A stretch of 64,000 nucleotides of DNA from an uncultured Ignavibacteria bacterium (lineage in GTDB: Bacteria > Bacteroidota > Ignavibacteria > Tepidaquicellales > Tepidaquicellaceae). The DNA is taken from positions 1 to 64,000 of the forward strand of contig CALJIG010000120.1 of NCBI GenBank assembly GCA_937974175.1, given 5' to 3'. The position numbers were made by a program, and so were the translations under genes. Of this stretch, positions 9,401 to 16,555 are shown in pieces; positions within the stretch are counted from its first letter, which is position 1; the number at the start of each line of letters is the position of its first letter. The notes under the pieces were generated by a model that did not search any database, had not been told where the DNA came from, and was given only the letters and a program-made list of their open reading frames with translations.

Positions 9401-9891
9401 AAGAAGGGGAGAGTGGCGAGAACGGACTGAGCGAACAGCAAAAAGGCGATATGCAAAGACTGCAAATGGAGCAGCAGCAGCTGAGTAAATCATTGGAAGA
9501 ATTGAATGAGGAGCTAAAGAAGGAACAGGAGAGAAGCGGAGAAAAAATTCTCGGCGACCTGAACCAGGTGCAGAAGGAAATGCAGGAAGTGATTAAAGAC
9601 ATGCAGGAAAATAAAGTTACGGATAAAACTATAGAGAAGCAGAACAGGATTTTATCAAGAATGCTGGATGCACAGCTCTCGCAGCGTGAAAAAGATTTTG
9701 AGCCAAAGAGGGAATCAAAGCCGGGAAGTAATGTGGTGAGACAGTCACCTCCGGAAATTGTTTTATCGGGACCGAATTCTTACAATGCATTGAAGGAAGA
9801 TATTCTGAAATTGCAGAAGGAAGGATATACTGATGATTATGAAATTTTGATAATGAAGTACTTGCAGAAAGTTAACTCTCAGACTAAATAA
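6403..9891 (+). CDS. DUF4175-type giant membrane coiled-coil protein
   Basis: A 1162-residue protein. The N-terminus has two membrane segments (about 28-48 and 58-80) and a third near 160-180, followed by ~350 residues of beta-rich, Ig-like material up to about residue 530. Residues ~535-900 form a long coiled coil very rich in Lys, Glu, Gln and Asn, and 930-1010 is a Gly/Lys/Met-rich low-complexity tract (repeats of GKDGKGKEGK type). The layout matches the DUF4175 family, whose members are large envelope proteins of unknown function. The base composition creates long open frames on the other strand that are not genes. Confidence 0.75.
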   Translation: MSAAVLRIVNSLEQRIQKVYSKELLFNFTKGMLYSAIFFLSLAFFIVISESIFHFGITARKIFYWGLISTSVTTFIYVAVNYIFHKLGVIKPLDVIPYSKKVGEKFPEVKDRLSNSLFLVENSQGTNFSNELISANIEEVYSASERIDFANYVSFKSLKKPFIIFLSAIFIWALSLAIFPSTMFGSMNRLVNYNYNFLLNDLGIAFIVTPGNVEVSKGENVNVKALISSTKPVEITEITLVKKEVTKDGSEILSDKKDIKVSADKSFNSVLENVNNDIIYYVEYEGVQSDEFRIKTNDNPLVKNFKITITPPGFTSLPPKILADNEGEIFCMQGSGIFFDLKSNKPLSEAGIILEGKLINFNVTDAGASGTIKANTDGAYKFYLKDKSGAVNKNAVTYNIKVIPDEPPSITIIEPNESNFILTGQRDILLRSRISDDYGFSSLKLAYKKFNGGNITSSSANFSFINIPIQNLTARSLEIPYIWNLPGISSGQTIEYFLEVTDNTGHSVKSDTRTITYKSLSDALKNTEALNKELKTDVNNSLQNLNDVQKELQELKKDAQRNEDLGLNDPKQKQELENKLNDLQKNLNSTQQKLEQSVNEMKQRNELSEKTLEQYMELQKMYNKINTPELQEMLKKLQEAMKKNNSDEMKDALKNFKFDEEAFKKYLEKVMELMKKIENMQKFGELTQKLDEITKKQDELKNETKNSEKNDRDKLNELSQKQKDIKEQTKEFQEELKKLIEELKKQKEMSAEDLEKIRKKMEQKQIENKMNKSSDDMKKGDKNSSEDEQEEISQDLNEMNEDMQDALESMMDMENQQKKMMEKMGNIKKDLEELSKRQQELKDKTEDLEKNQKQEFDKNKQEQGNLQKDLAKTIDDVMNLSKSGVPIKPEMGKELGNAFNKMDKAGQELGKQNKDGATGDQGDAKTSLDKAGEMMGDMMKKMGQSGKDGKDGKGKGKGSPGRMGELMQQLAQMIQQQQGVNGQMGKMGKDGKGKEGKEGKEGESGENGLSEQQKGDMQRLQMEQQQLSKSLEELNEELKKEQERSGEKILGDLNQVQKEMQEVIKDMQENKVTDKTIEKQNRILSRMLDAQLSQREKDFEPKRESKPGSNVVRQSPPEIVLSGPNSYNALKEDILKLQKEGYTDDYEILIMKYLQKVNSQTK

Positions 9892-9895
9892 TTTT

Positions 9896-10002
9896 AACCA
9901 CAGAGAGCACAGAGGCTATCACAAAGAATACAGAGAAAAAAATTGTAAACTAATTTATCTTTTTAATTAGTTTAATTTGTTCTGTGTCCACTGTGGTTAA
10001 TC
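9896..10002. repeat. Nested inverted repeat after DUF4175 gene
   Basis: An outer repeat TAACCACAG ... CTGTGGTTA encloses partly matching CACAGAG / CTGTGTC tracts and an inner AAACTAATTTA / TTAATTAGTTT hairpin. The ACCACAGAGNNCACAGAG motif is a widespread intergenic repeat. It lies between convergent genes and may act as a transcription stop for both. Confidence 0.55.
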
Positions 10003-10003
10003 A

Positions 10004-10927
10004 CTAATTAACTCCCTTACTCACAGCATCAAGAAACTCAGCCTGCCTGTCGATAAAAACATTGTGTGAACAGTTATCATAGTAAAAAAGATTTTCTTTC
10101 CCAATTATATTTCCGAGATTTGATACCTGTTCAGGGGAATACAAGCCGTCATCCTTTCCATATAAGCCAATCACTTTAACTTTTTTTGAAGTTAAATCTT
10201 TTATTGAATTAGTTAAATCAATTGTTGTGTAGTTTTCATTTTTCCAAAACCCCAAAGGAGCAGGCATTGTCATCGCTCCGGCGTATTTATATAGCGAATC
10301 TGATTTAAGATTATTTAAAATTTTTTTTGATTCTTCTGTTCTGCTTTTGGGCGAATAAAAATTATTTTTCATAGCCTGCATAAAACACGAGCTGCTATAT
10401 TGAATTGACGCCGTATCCATTTTTTCAATTGAATGTATAAACTTAACATTTGATGAATCGTTTTTAGTAGAGTAGATATCTTCACAGGTTCTAAGAATAT
10501 GTCTGAAGCTTTCCTGAAGCGAAACAGGAGCAGAAACTAAAAACAGAGTGTTAACTTTTTCAGGATATTTCTGTACATACAATGTTCCTACTATTCCGCC
10601 GAAGCTGTGAGAAATAAAAGAGGCAGACGTTAATCCGTATGATTCATAAATCGAGTTTATATCGTTAAACGTTTCTTCAAAAGTAAACTTTGCATTGGCA
10701 TCAGCCGAGCGTCCTTCGCCTCTTCTATCATAAGCTATTACAAAAAATCCTTTCTCCGAAAGTTTTTGAGCAGTCGTGGCTTCAAAGTTAGCGCAGTTGT
10801 ATCCGGGTCCTCCGTGAAGGAAAATAATTGGTTTTGCGTTTTTCTCACCAAAAGTTTGGATGTATAATGGCTGGCAATTACCTATTATTGTGGAAAGTGT
10901 AAATAAAATAGTAAAGAGGGTTTTCAT
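10004..10927 (-). CDS. Exported alpha/beta hydrolase (prolyl aminopeptidase-like)
   Basis: A 307-residue alpha/beta hydrolase with an N-terminal signal peptide (about residues 1-18). It carries the oxyanion motif HGGPG near residue 38 (typical of S33 proline iminopeptidases and relatives), the nucleophile elbow SHSFGG, an acid in YGKDDGLY and the catalytic His in NCSHNVF. Probably periplasmic. The HGGPG motif suggests peptide or ester cleavage; the substrate cannot be read from sequence. It stands alone, divergent from prfC. Confidence 0.85.
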   Translation of the reverse strand: MKTLFTILFTLSTIIGNCQPLYIQTFGEKNAKPIIFLHGGPGYNCANFEATTAQKLSEKGFFVIAYDRRGEGRSADANAKFTFEETFNDINSIYESYGLTSASFISHSFGGIVGTLYVQKYPEKVNTLFLVSAPVSLQESFRHILRTCEDIYSTKNDSSNVKFIHSIEKMDTASIQYSSSCFMQAMKNNFYSPKSRTEESKKILNNLKSDSLYKYAGAMTMPAPLGFWKNENYTTIDLTNSIKDLTSKKVKVIGLYGKDDGLYSPEQVSNLGNIIGKENLFYYDNCSHNVFIDRQAEFLDAVSKGVN

Positions 10928-11039
10928 ATAATTTGCTGATAAGGTGAGTTAAATTTGATAAATCGCGGGAATATTTCAAGGATATACGAATGGAATTTTT
11001 GGATTAAAACTGAAAATAAAATTAAGTAAATTACTGTAT

Positions 11040-11072
11040 CCCTGTCGGGTATGCCTGACAGGGTTTTTGTTT
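11040..11072 (+). promoter_or_regulatory. Terminator-like hairpin in the prfC leader
   Basis: CCCTGTC and GACAGGG form a 7-bp stem around a short loop and are followed by a TTTTTGTTT run on the plus strand, ending 34 bases before prfC. No plus-strand gene lies upstream, so it is either an attenuator in the prfC leader or a stray repeat of the CCTGTCAGGC type. Confidence 0.45.
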
Positions 11073-11105
11073 ATTAAAAAGATGTATAAAAAGTTATAAA
11101 ATAAA

Positions 11106-12710
11106 ATGAGTTTAGAGCAGGAACTAAAAGAAGAAATCAAAAAACGCAGAACGTTTGCAATCATATCTCACCCTGATGCAGGTAAAACTACGCTTACAGA
11201 AAAATTGCTTTTATTTGGCGGCGCGATACAGACTGCGGGAGCGGTGAAATCAAACAAGATAAAAAAGACTGCTACATCTGATTTTATGGAAATAGAAAAG
11301 CAGAGAGGTATATCCGTTGCAACATCTGTGATGACATTCGAATACAAAGGACTTATAATAAATTTGCTTGATACTCCCGGCCATAAAGATTTTGCCGAGG
11401 ACACTTACAGAACATTGACAGCTGTTGACAGCGTAATAATTGTAATTGACAGCGTGAAAGGTGTTGAAGAGCAGACAGAGAAGCTGATGGAGGTCTGCCG
11501 AATGAGAAATACTCCTGTGATTGTTTTTATAAACAAGCTTGACCGCGAAGGAAGAGAGCCGTTTGAATTGCTTGATGAAGTTGAAAATAAACTCAGTATA
11601 CATGTACGCCCGCTGAGTTTTCCTATTGGGAAAGGTTCGCTTTTCAAAGGAGTATATGATTTGTATCAGAACCATCTGAATTTATTTAAACCAAATAAAA
11701 CAGAGAAAGAGACAGATATAATAGAAATGAAAGGACTTGACGACCCGAAGCTTGATACATATTTAGGAAGTGACGCAGAAAGGTTAAGACACGACGTTGA
11801 AATGATTGAAGGTGTTTATCATGAATTTGATAAGCAGCAGTATCTTGAGGGGCACTTAGCCCCCGTGTTTTTCGGCAGCGCAGTAAATAATTTCGGTGTG
11901 CAGGAACTGCTCGATGGATTTATTTCTATTTCTCCCGAACCGAAAGGACGTGAGACAGATACACGTGAGGTGAAATCAGATGAGCAAAAGTTCAGCGGAT
12001 TTGTATTTAAAATACATGCAAACATTGACCCGCGACACAGGGACAGACTGGCCTTCTTAAGAATCACTTCAGGAAAATTTGAGAGAAATAAATTTTTTCA
12101 TCATGTTAGGCTGGATAAGGATTTGAGATTCTCTACTCCTTATTCCTTCATGGCATCGGCTAAGAGTATAGTGGATGAAGCATATCCCGGAGATGTAGTC
12201 GGATTGTATGATACGGGAAATTTTAAGATTGGTGATACACTGACTGAAGGCGAAAATTTTATGTTCAAAGGTATTCCGAGTTTCTCTCCTGAGATTTTTA
12301 AAGAGTTAAGAAACACTGACCCGATGAAATCGAAGCAATTGGATAAGGGAATACAACAATTGACGGAGGAAGGCGTTGCGCAGCTCTTCACACAGGATGA
12401 CGGAAGAAGAAAAATTGTGGGTACAGTCGGTGAACTGCAGTTCGATGTTATTCAGTACAGATTACTGAATGAGTATGGAGCATCCTGTAGATTCGAGCAT
12501 CTGAATTATTACAAAGCATTATGGATGACGGCAGAAGATGAAAGCAAACTGGCGGAGTTTATAAAATATAAAAATAATATTGCGAAGGATAAGGACGGAC
12601 ATTTGGTTTACTTTGCGGATTCTGAGTGGGTGTTGAAGCTGACAATAGAAAGAAATCCCGATATAAAATTTTATTTCAATTCTGAATTTAAGTTAGAGAC
12701 TGCACAGTAA
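11106..12710 (+). CDS. prfC: Peptide chain release factor 3
   Basis: A translational GTPase that recycles RF1/RF2 from the ribosome. It has 534 residues, the normal length. The G domain shows SHPDAGKTT (about 21-29), DTPGHKDF and NKLDREG, with the RF3-specific KSNKIKKTATSDFMEIEKQR switch I region. The C-terminus carries the RF3 domain (GELQFDVIQYRLLNEYG). The hydrolase gene starts two bases after its stop codon, so the two form one transcription unit. Confidence 0.97.
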   Translation: MSLEQELKEEIKKRRTFAIISHPDAGKTTLTEKLLLFGGAIQTAGAVKSNKIKKTATSDFMEIEKQRGISVATSVMTFEYKGLIINLLDTPGHKDFAEDTYRTLTAVDSVIIVIDSVKGVEEQTEKLMEVCRMRNTPVIVFINKLDREGREPFELLDEVENKLSIHVRPLSFPIGKGSLFKGVYDLYQNHLNLFKPNKTEKETDIIEMKGLDDPKLDTYLGSDAERLRHDVEMIEGVYHEFDKQQYLEGHLAPVFFGSAVNNFGVQELLDGFISISPEPKGRETDTREVKSDEQKFSGFVFKIHANIDPRHRDRLAFLRITSGKFERNKFFHHVRLDKDLRFSTPYSFMASAKSIVDEAYPGDVVGLYDTGNFKIGDTLTEGENFMFKGIPSFSPEIFKELRNTDPMKSKQLDKGIQQLTEEGVAQLFTQDDGRRKIVGTVGELQFDVIQYRLLNEYGASCRFEHLNYYKALWMTAEDESKLAEFIKYKNNIAKDKDGHLVYFADSEWVLKLTIERNPDIKFYFNSEFKLETAQ

Positions 12711-12711
12711 T

Positions 12712-13419
12712 ATGAAAAAACTACTTTTATTACATGGAGCCATAGGCGCAGCAAGCCAGTTTGATAAGCTTAAGGAAGAGTTAAAAGATAAATTTGAAAT
12801 TCACACGATGAACTTTTCAGGTCACGGCGGAGAAGCAATGCCGGATAAGTTTTCAATCGAGCTGTTTGCTGATGACGTTGTAAAATATCTTGAGAAAAAT
12901 AATTTAGAAAATATTGATGTATTTGGTTACAGCATGGGCGGATACGTTGCTTTGTATATTGCGAGTCAGTATAAAAACAAAGTAAACAAAATTTTCACAA
13001 TTGCCACTAAGTTTGACTGGAATGAAGAAAGCTCTGTGAAGGAATCGAAGATGCTGAACCCTGCAAAGATGGAGGAGAAGATACCGGCATTTGCAAAAGC
13101 ATTGGAGAAAAGACATAGTCCACACGAATCACCTCAGGAATCATCTAATAACTGGAAAGTTGTTTTGAATAAAACAGCTGAGATGATGCTTGACTTGGGA
13201 AAAAAGCCTGTGCTTACGGATGAAGTTTTAGAAAAAATTGAGAACGACGTTTTGATAAGTGTTGGTGATAAAGATACAATGGTAACTTTAGAGGAGACTG
13301 CTAACGCAGCGGGTAAATTAAAAAACGGAAAACTTTTTATATTCTCTGAGACCGAACATCCGATTGAAAAAATGGATGTGAAAAAATTATCTACCGAGAT
13401 AAAAAACTTCTTTAATTAA
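12712..13419 (+). CDS. Cytoplasmic alpha/beta hydrolase
   Basis: A 235-residue hydrolase without a signal peptide. It has the HGAIG oxyanion region near the N-terminus, FSGHGG, the nucleophile elbow GYSMGG near residue 72, a likely acid in GDKDTMV and a catalytic His in SETEHPI. The fold is of the carboxylesterase/thioesterase type (MenH- and BioH-like size), but nothing fixes the substrate. Only one base separates it from prfC, and the deaminase gene follows after 22 bases. Confidence 0.85.
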   Translation: MKKLLLLHGAIGAASQFDKLKEELKDKFEIHTMNFSGHGGEAMPDKFSIELFADDVVKYLEKNNLENIDVFGYSMGGYVALYIASQYKNKVNKIFTIATKFDWNEESSVKESKMLNPAKMEEKIPAFAKALEKRHSPHESPQESSNNWKVVLNKTAEMMLDLGKKPVLTDEVLEKIENDVLISVGDKDTMVTLEETANAAGKLKNGKLFIFSETEHPIEKMDVKKLSTEIKNFFN

Positions 13420-13441
13420 ACAAATTAAACAAAAATCTCCT

Positions 13442-13984
13442 ATGAAAACATCTGCTATAATTTTTTTGTTTATATTTTTATGTTCATTTCAGGTTAACGC
13501 TCAGACCAAAGAAAATTCGATTGAAGAAAACGAGAATTATATGAAGATGGCAATTGAGCTTGCAAAGACCGCTGTCAACGAAGGTAATTATCCGTTCGGT
13601 GCAGTAGTTGTTAAAAACGGAGTTGTTGTCGGAAAAGGTTATAACTGTTCACACTCCACAAATGATGCAACTGCCCACGGAGAAATTATGGCTATCCGTG
13701 ATGCGTGTAAAAATCTGGGGACTAACTGGCTTGAAGGCTGCGAACTATATACAAACGGCGAACCCTGCCCGATGTGTTTTGCAGCGTGCTTCTTTGCCAA
13801 TATAAAACATATTTATTTCGGAGCTACGAAGGAAGATATGACAGAATGGGGTATAGTAGATATGAGGCCGTACGACTTGGTATGCCAGCCTCTTGAGAAA
13901 AGAGAAATAAAATCAGAAGTTATTCTCAGAGAAGAATCCGGAAAATTATTTGAAGAGTGGGGCAAAACTAACAAAAAGAAATAG
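13442..13984 (+). CDS. Exported cytidine/guanine deaminase-family protein
   Basis: A 180-residue zinc deaminase of the CDA superfamily, closest in pattern to guanine deaminase / nucleoside deaminase: YPFGAVVVKNG, the catalytic HGE within TAHGEIMAIRDAC, and PCPMCFAAC for zinc. The first ~20 residues are a classical signal peptide with a probable cut after VNA, which is unusual for this family because it places the enzyme outside the cytoplasm. It ends four bases from a convergent gene of the pyrimidine cluster. The substrate (guanine, cytosine or a nucleoside) is open. Confidence 0.85.
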   Translation: MKTSAIIFLFIFLCSFQVNAQTKENSIEENENYMKMAIELAKTAVNEGNYPFGAVVVKNGVVVGKGYNCSHSTNDATAHGEIMAIRDACKNLGTNWLEGCELYTNGEPCPMCFAACFFANIKHIYFGATKEDMTEWGIVDMRPYDLVCQPLEKREIKSEVILREESGKLFEEWGKTNKKK

Positions 13985-13988
13985 TGAA

Positions 13989-14240
13989 TTAAATTCCCAT
14001 ATTTGAAAGCATTGTCGAAATTTCGTTAACATTCTTTGTAAGAAAAGGATGGTCCTTTTCAAATTCAAGAATTGACTTTCTTAATTTATTGAAAGCCTTT
14101 TTAAATGGATGAGAAATTTCATTTGATGAAATGAACTCAAGTCTTAAAGCATCTATCTCGGCCAAGATCTCGGCTTTTTTTTCTTTATCCATTGAAGATG
14201 AGCTTACGCTGTCTTCCAGTTTTGATAATTGGTCTAACAT
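13989..14240 (-). CDS. DUF4404-like small protein
   Basis: An 83-residue helical protein. The ending FLTKNVNEISTMLSNMGI resembles the conserved C-terminus of DUF4404 proteins (HP.LT...N.....L.NMGI). An upstream in-frame ATG at 14273 would overlap the previous gene by 25 bases; the ATG at 14240 gives a clean 8-base gap and is preferred. Function unknown. It is the last gene of the minus-strand cluster. Confidence 0.65.
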   Translation of the reverse strand: MLDQLSKLEDSVSSSSMDKEKKAEILAEIDALRLEFISSNEISHPFKKAFNKLRKSILEFEKDHPFLTKNVNEISTMLSNMGI

Positions 14241-14248
14241 AATTTTTA

Positions 14249-14746
14249 TTATTCTTCCGTGTATATCCAGCAATCGCCGGTATCTAATTTAACTCCGTTT
14301 TGTTTCATGTAAAGATACAACTGCATTTTGTAACCTGTAAGCCATTTCACAGTCGTTTCCATTATTGCCTGCCCGAGCATCATGGGCTCTTTCCAGGGCA
14401 GCTCAACTTCCTTAGTAATTAAATCTTCATCAGATATACTTTCAAAACAATTTTTTATTATTGTTAGTTCTTCATCCATCCTTTCTTTAAAATTTTCAAG
14501 AGTAACAGACTTTGCCTTTTCCATAAATCCCGTATAATTTTCATTTGCTTTGGAAGGGTCATCTAAGAGGAAAAAAGTAATGGTGGATGAACCGCACCAT
14601 GTTAGGTAACGCATAACTTCTTCCGTCGTGCGCATACCTTCCATAGGTGCATAATCAAGAATTTCTTTTGTAACTTTTGTGCTGAGGGTTTTTATTACAC
14701 TAATCTCTTTCTCAATTACATTGAGGAGATTTTCTTTGTGTGTCAT
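14249..14746 (-). CDS. DinB-like four-helix protein
   Basis: A 165-residue, mostly helical protein. The early residues (NLLNVIEKEISVIKTL ... EEVMRYLTWCG) and the late TTVKWLTGYKMQLYLYMKQNG segment recall the DinB/YfiT four-helix fold, although the usual three-His metal site is not evident. It lies 14 bases after preA and may be cotranscribed with the pyrimidine genes. Function unknown. Confidence 0.55.
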   Translation of the reverse strand: MTHKENLLNVIEKEISVIKTLSTKVTKEILDYAPMEGMRTTEEVMRYLTWCGSSTITFFLLDDPSKANENYTGFMEKAKSVTLENFKERMDEELTIIKNCFESISDEDLITKEVELPWKEPMMLGQAIMETTVKWLTGYKMQLYLYMKQNGVKLDTGDCWIYTEE

Positions 14747-14760
14747 TTTTTATTTTGGGT

Positions 14761-16095
14761 TTACTTCAGTCTATACGCTATTGCTTCCTTAGGCTCGGGA
14801 ATATAATGTCCTACCCCGCCACCGCGCTGATCATTAAATGTAACCGGAATATCATCGTTAACTGTTCTTTCCTTCCATGTCAAATGTTCTTTACCGCTAT
14901 CTTTGCGAACCATTGTAATGCAATTCTCTACAGGGCAAACAAGTGAACACAAATTACAACCAACACAATTCTCTTCAATGATATGCGGTTTTCTGTTTGC
15001 AAGGTCATCTGCAAGTCCTATTGCCTGATGCGCGCCGTCTTCACATGCAATATAACAAAGCTGGCATCCGATACATTTTGCTTCATCAATATCAGCAACA
15101 ATCTTGTATTTAAGATTTAAGTTTTCCCATGTCTTTACATTCGGTAAAGCTCTGCCAATCATTTCATCAACGGTGTTAAATCCTTTATCGACCATGTACT
15201 GTTCAAATCCTGAAACAATTTCTCTGATAATTCCAAAACCGTAATGCATTACTGCAGTACAAACCTGTACTGTTCCTGCGCCGAGCAATACAAACTCAAC
15301 TGCATCTCTCCAGTTTTCTACTCCGCCGATTCCTGATATAGGAAGATTGAAGTTCGGAATCTTTGCAACGTTCTTCACCATGTTAAGCGCAATCGGTTTT
15401 ACTGCCGGTCCGCAATATCCACCGTTTGTGCTGTTGCCGTCAACGTTAGGATAAGCGTTAAAAGTATCGATATCTAATCCGACAATACTTTGAATAGTGT
15501 TAATAAGCGATACAGCATTTCCGCCGCCTGCTTTTGCTGCAAGAGCCGGGTCTTCAATGTGCGAAATATTCGGAGTGAGTTTTACTATCACAGGTATCTT
15601 TGCGACTTCCATTACCCAACTGACGATTAATTCTAAAATTTTCGGGTCTTGTCCGACAGCCGAACCCATACCGCGTTCGCACATTCCGTGCGGGCAGCCG
15701 AAGTTTAACTCAATTCCGTCAGCGCCGGCATTTTCAACATCCTTAACAATCTGATGCCACTGCTCGCGTGTTTCTACCATGAGCGATGCTATCACTGCAT
15801 TGTTCGGAAAATACTTTTTTACTTCTTCTATTTCACGAAGGTTATCTGCTAAAGGTCTGTCGGTGATAAGCTCAATGTTGTTAAAGCCCATCATTCTAGT
15901 ATCGCGGTAGTTCACCGAGCCGTATCTGCTCGATACGTTCACAACAGGAACGCCTAAAGTTTTCCATACTGCTCCGCCCCAGCCTTTATCGAAGGCTTTC
16001 ATTATCTGGTAGCCTGAGTTTGTCGGCGGCGCCGATGCTAACCAAAAAGGGTTGGGAGATTTTATTCCCGCAAAGTTTACACTTAAATCCGGCAT
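14761..16095 (-). CDS. preA: NAD-dependent dihydropyrimidine dehydrogenase subunit PreA
   Basis: The FMN subunit that reduces uracil or thymine to the 5,6-dihydro form. Residues 1-~320 form a dihydroorotate-dehydrogenase-like TIM barrel, with NFGCPHGMCERGMG holding the active Cys. The C-terminal region has two [4Fe-4S] motifs, CIGCQLCYIACEDG and CVGCNLCSLVCPVENC, which take electrons from PreT. At 444 residues it is slightly longer than the E. coli protein. Its start codon lies right at the arm of an inverted repeat (16094-16555) that separates it from preT. Confidence 0.95.
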   Translation of the reverse strand: MPDLSVNFAGIKSPNPFWLASAPPTNSGYQIMKAFDKGWGGAVWKTLGVPVVNVSSRYGSVNYRDTRMMGFNNIELITDRPLADNLREIEEVKKYFPNNAVIASLMVETREQWHQIVKDVENAGADGIELNFGCPHGMCERGMGSAVGQDPKILELIVSWVMEVAKIPVIVKLTPNISHIEDPALAAKAGGGNAVSLINTIQSIVGLDIDTFNAYPNVDGNSTNGGYCGPAVKPIALNMVKNVAKIPNFNLPISGIGGVENWRDAVEFVLLGAGTVQVCTAVMHYGFGIIREIVSGFEQYMVDKGFNTVDEMIGRALPNVKTWENLNLKYKIVADIDEAKCIGCQLCYIACEDGAHQAIGLADDLANRKPHIIEENCVGCNLCSLVCPVENCITMVRKDSGKEHLTWKERTVNDDIPVTFNDQRGGGVGHYIPEPKEAIAYRLK

Positions 16096-16555
16096 TGTCG
16101 TTATTCGTTATTAGTTGCTCGTTGTTCGAATTCAAACATACGAAAAATTATTTTATTTGAGTTTTGTAGTAATTTATAAAACCGTTTATTAATTGTTTGC
16201 AAGAAGTAATTCTCGTAAAACATTCGTCCAATATTTCTTGCGATATATATTTTTGATCAAAAGATAAATAGAGCTGCGTTTCAAGTTCATAAAGTGAGCC
16301 TCGGGCAATGTAAAAAAAATTGATTGAATCTTTTGGTGTTTGCCGCCCGCACCCTTCAGCAATATTAGACGGTACAGAAATTGAACATCGTCTAATCTGA
16401 TTTACTAATACAAATTGTTCTTCTTTTGGAAAATTTTTTGTTAACCCATATACGAAACTGACTAATTCTCTCGCCTTTATCCAAACATCTAATTCATAAT
16501 AAGTTTTGCCCATTATTATTCCGAATAACGATTAACGAATATCGAGAAACGACAA
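16094..16555 (-). repeat. IVS-like element 1: inverted repeats enclosing a four-helix-bundle gene
   Basis: Bases 16094-16130 and 16519-16555 are inverted copies of one another (about 29 of 36 positions pair, by hand alignment; the core reads TTGTCGTT...CGTT.TTCG). They enclose the four-helix-bundle gene 16148-16513 and nothing else. One arm starts at the preA start codon; the other contains the last codons and stop of preT. In the operon mRNA this would fold into one long stem with the gene in its loop, as do intervening sequences in 23S rRNA. Confidence 0.7.
16148..16513 (-). CDS. Four-helix-bundle protein of the 23S IVS (S23) family, copy 1
   Basis: A 121-residue protein with the family signature: a start like YYELDVWIKARELV, then NQIRRCSISVPSNIAEGCGR and GSLYELETQLYLS. 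This family was first found encoded by intervening sequences inserted in 23S rRNA genes; its biochemical function is unknown. Here it sits between preT and preA in a metabolic operon and inside inverted repeats. A second, related copy lies between preT and the ureidopropionase gene. Confidence 0.92.
   Translation of the reverse strand: MGKTYYELDVWIKARELVSFVYGLTKNFPKEEQFVLVNQIRRCSISVPSNIAEGCGRQTPKDSINFFYIARGSLYELETQLYLSFDQKYISQEILDECFTRITSCKQLINGFINYYKTQIK

Noticed and set aside
8513..9602. Several open frames on the minus strand under the DUF4175 coiled coil
   Set aside because: The Lys/Glu/Gln-rich coding strand gives few stops in other frames; products are Ser/Phe/Pro-rich with no domain.
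14241..14273. Longer form of the DUF4404-like protein
   Set aside because: It would overlap the upstream gene by 25 bases; the ATG at 14240 leaves a normal gap and the family homology starts after it.
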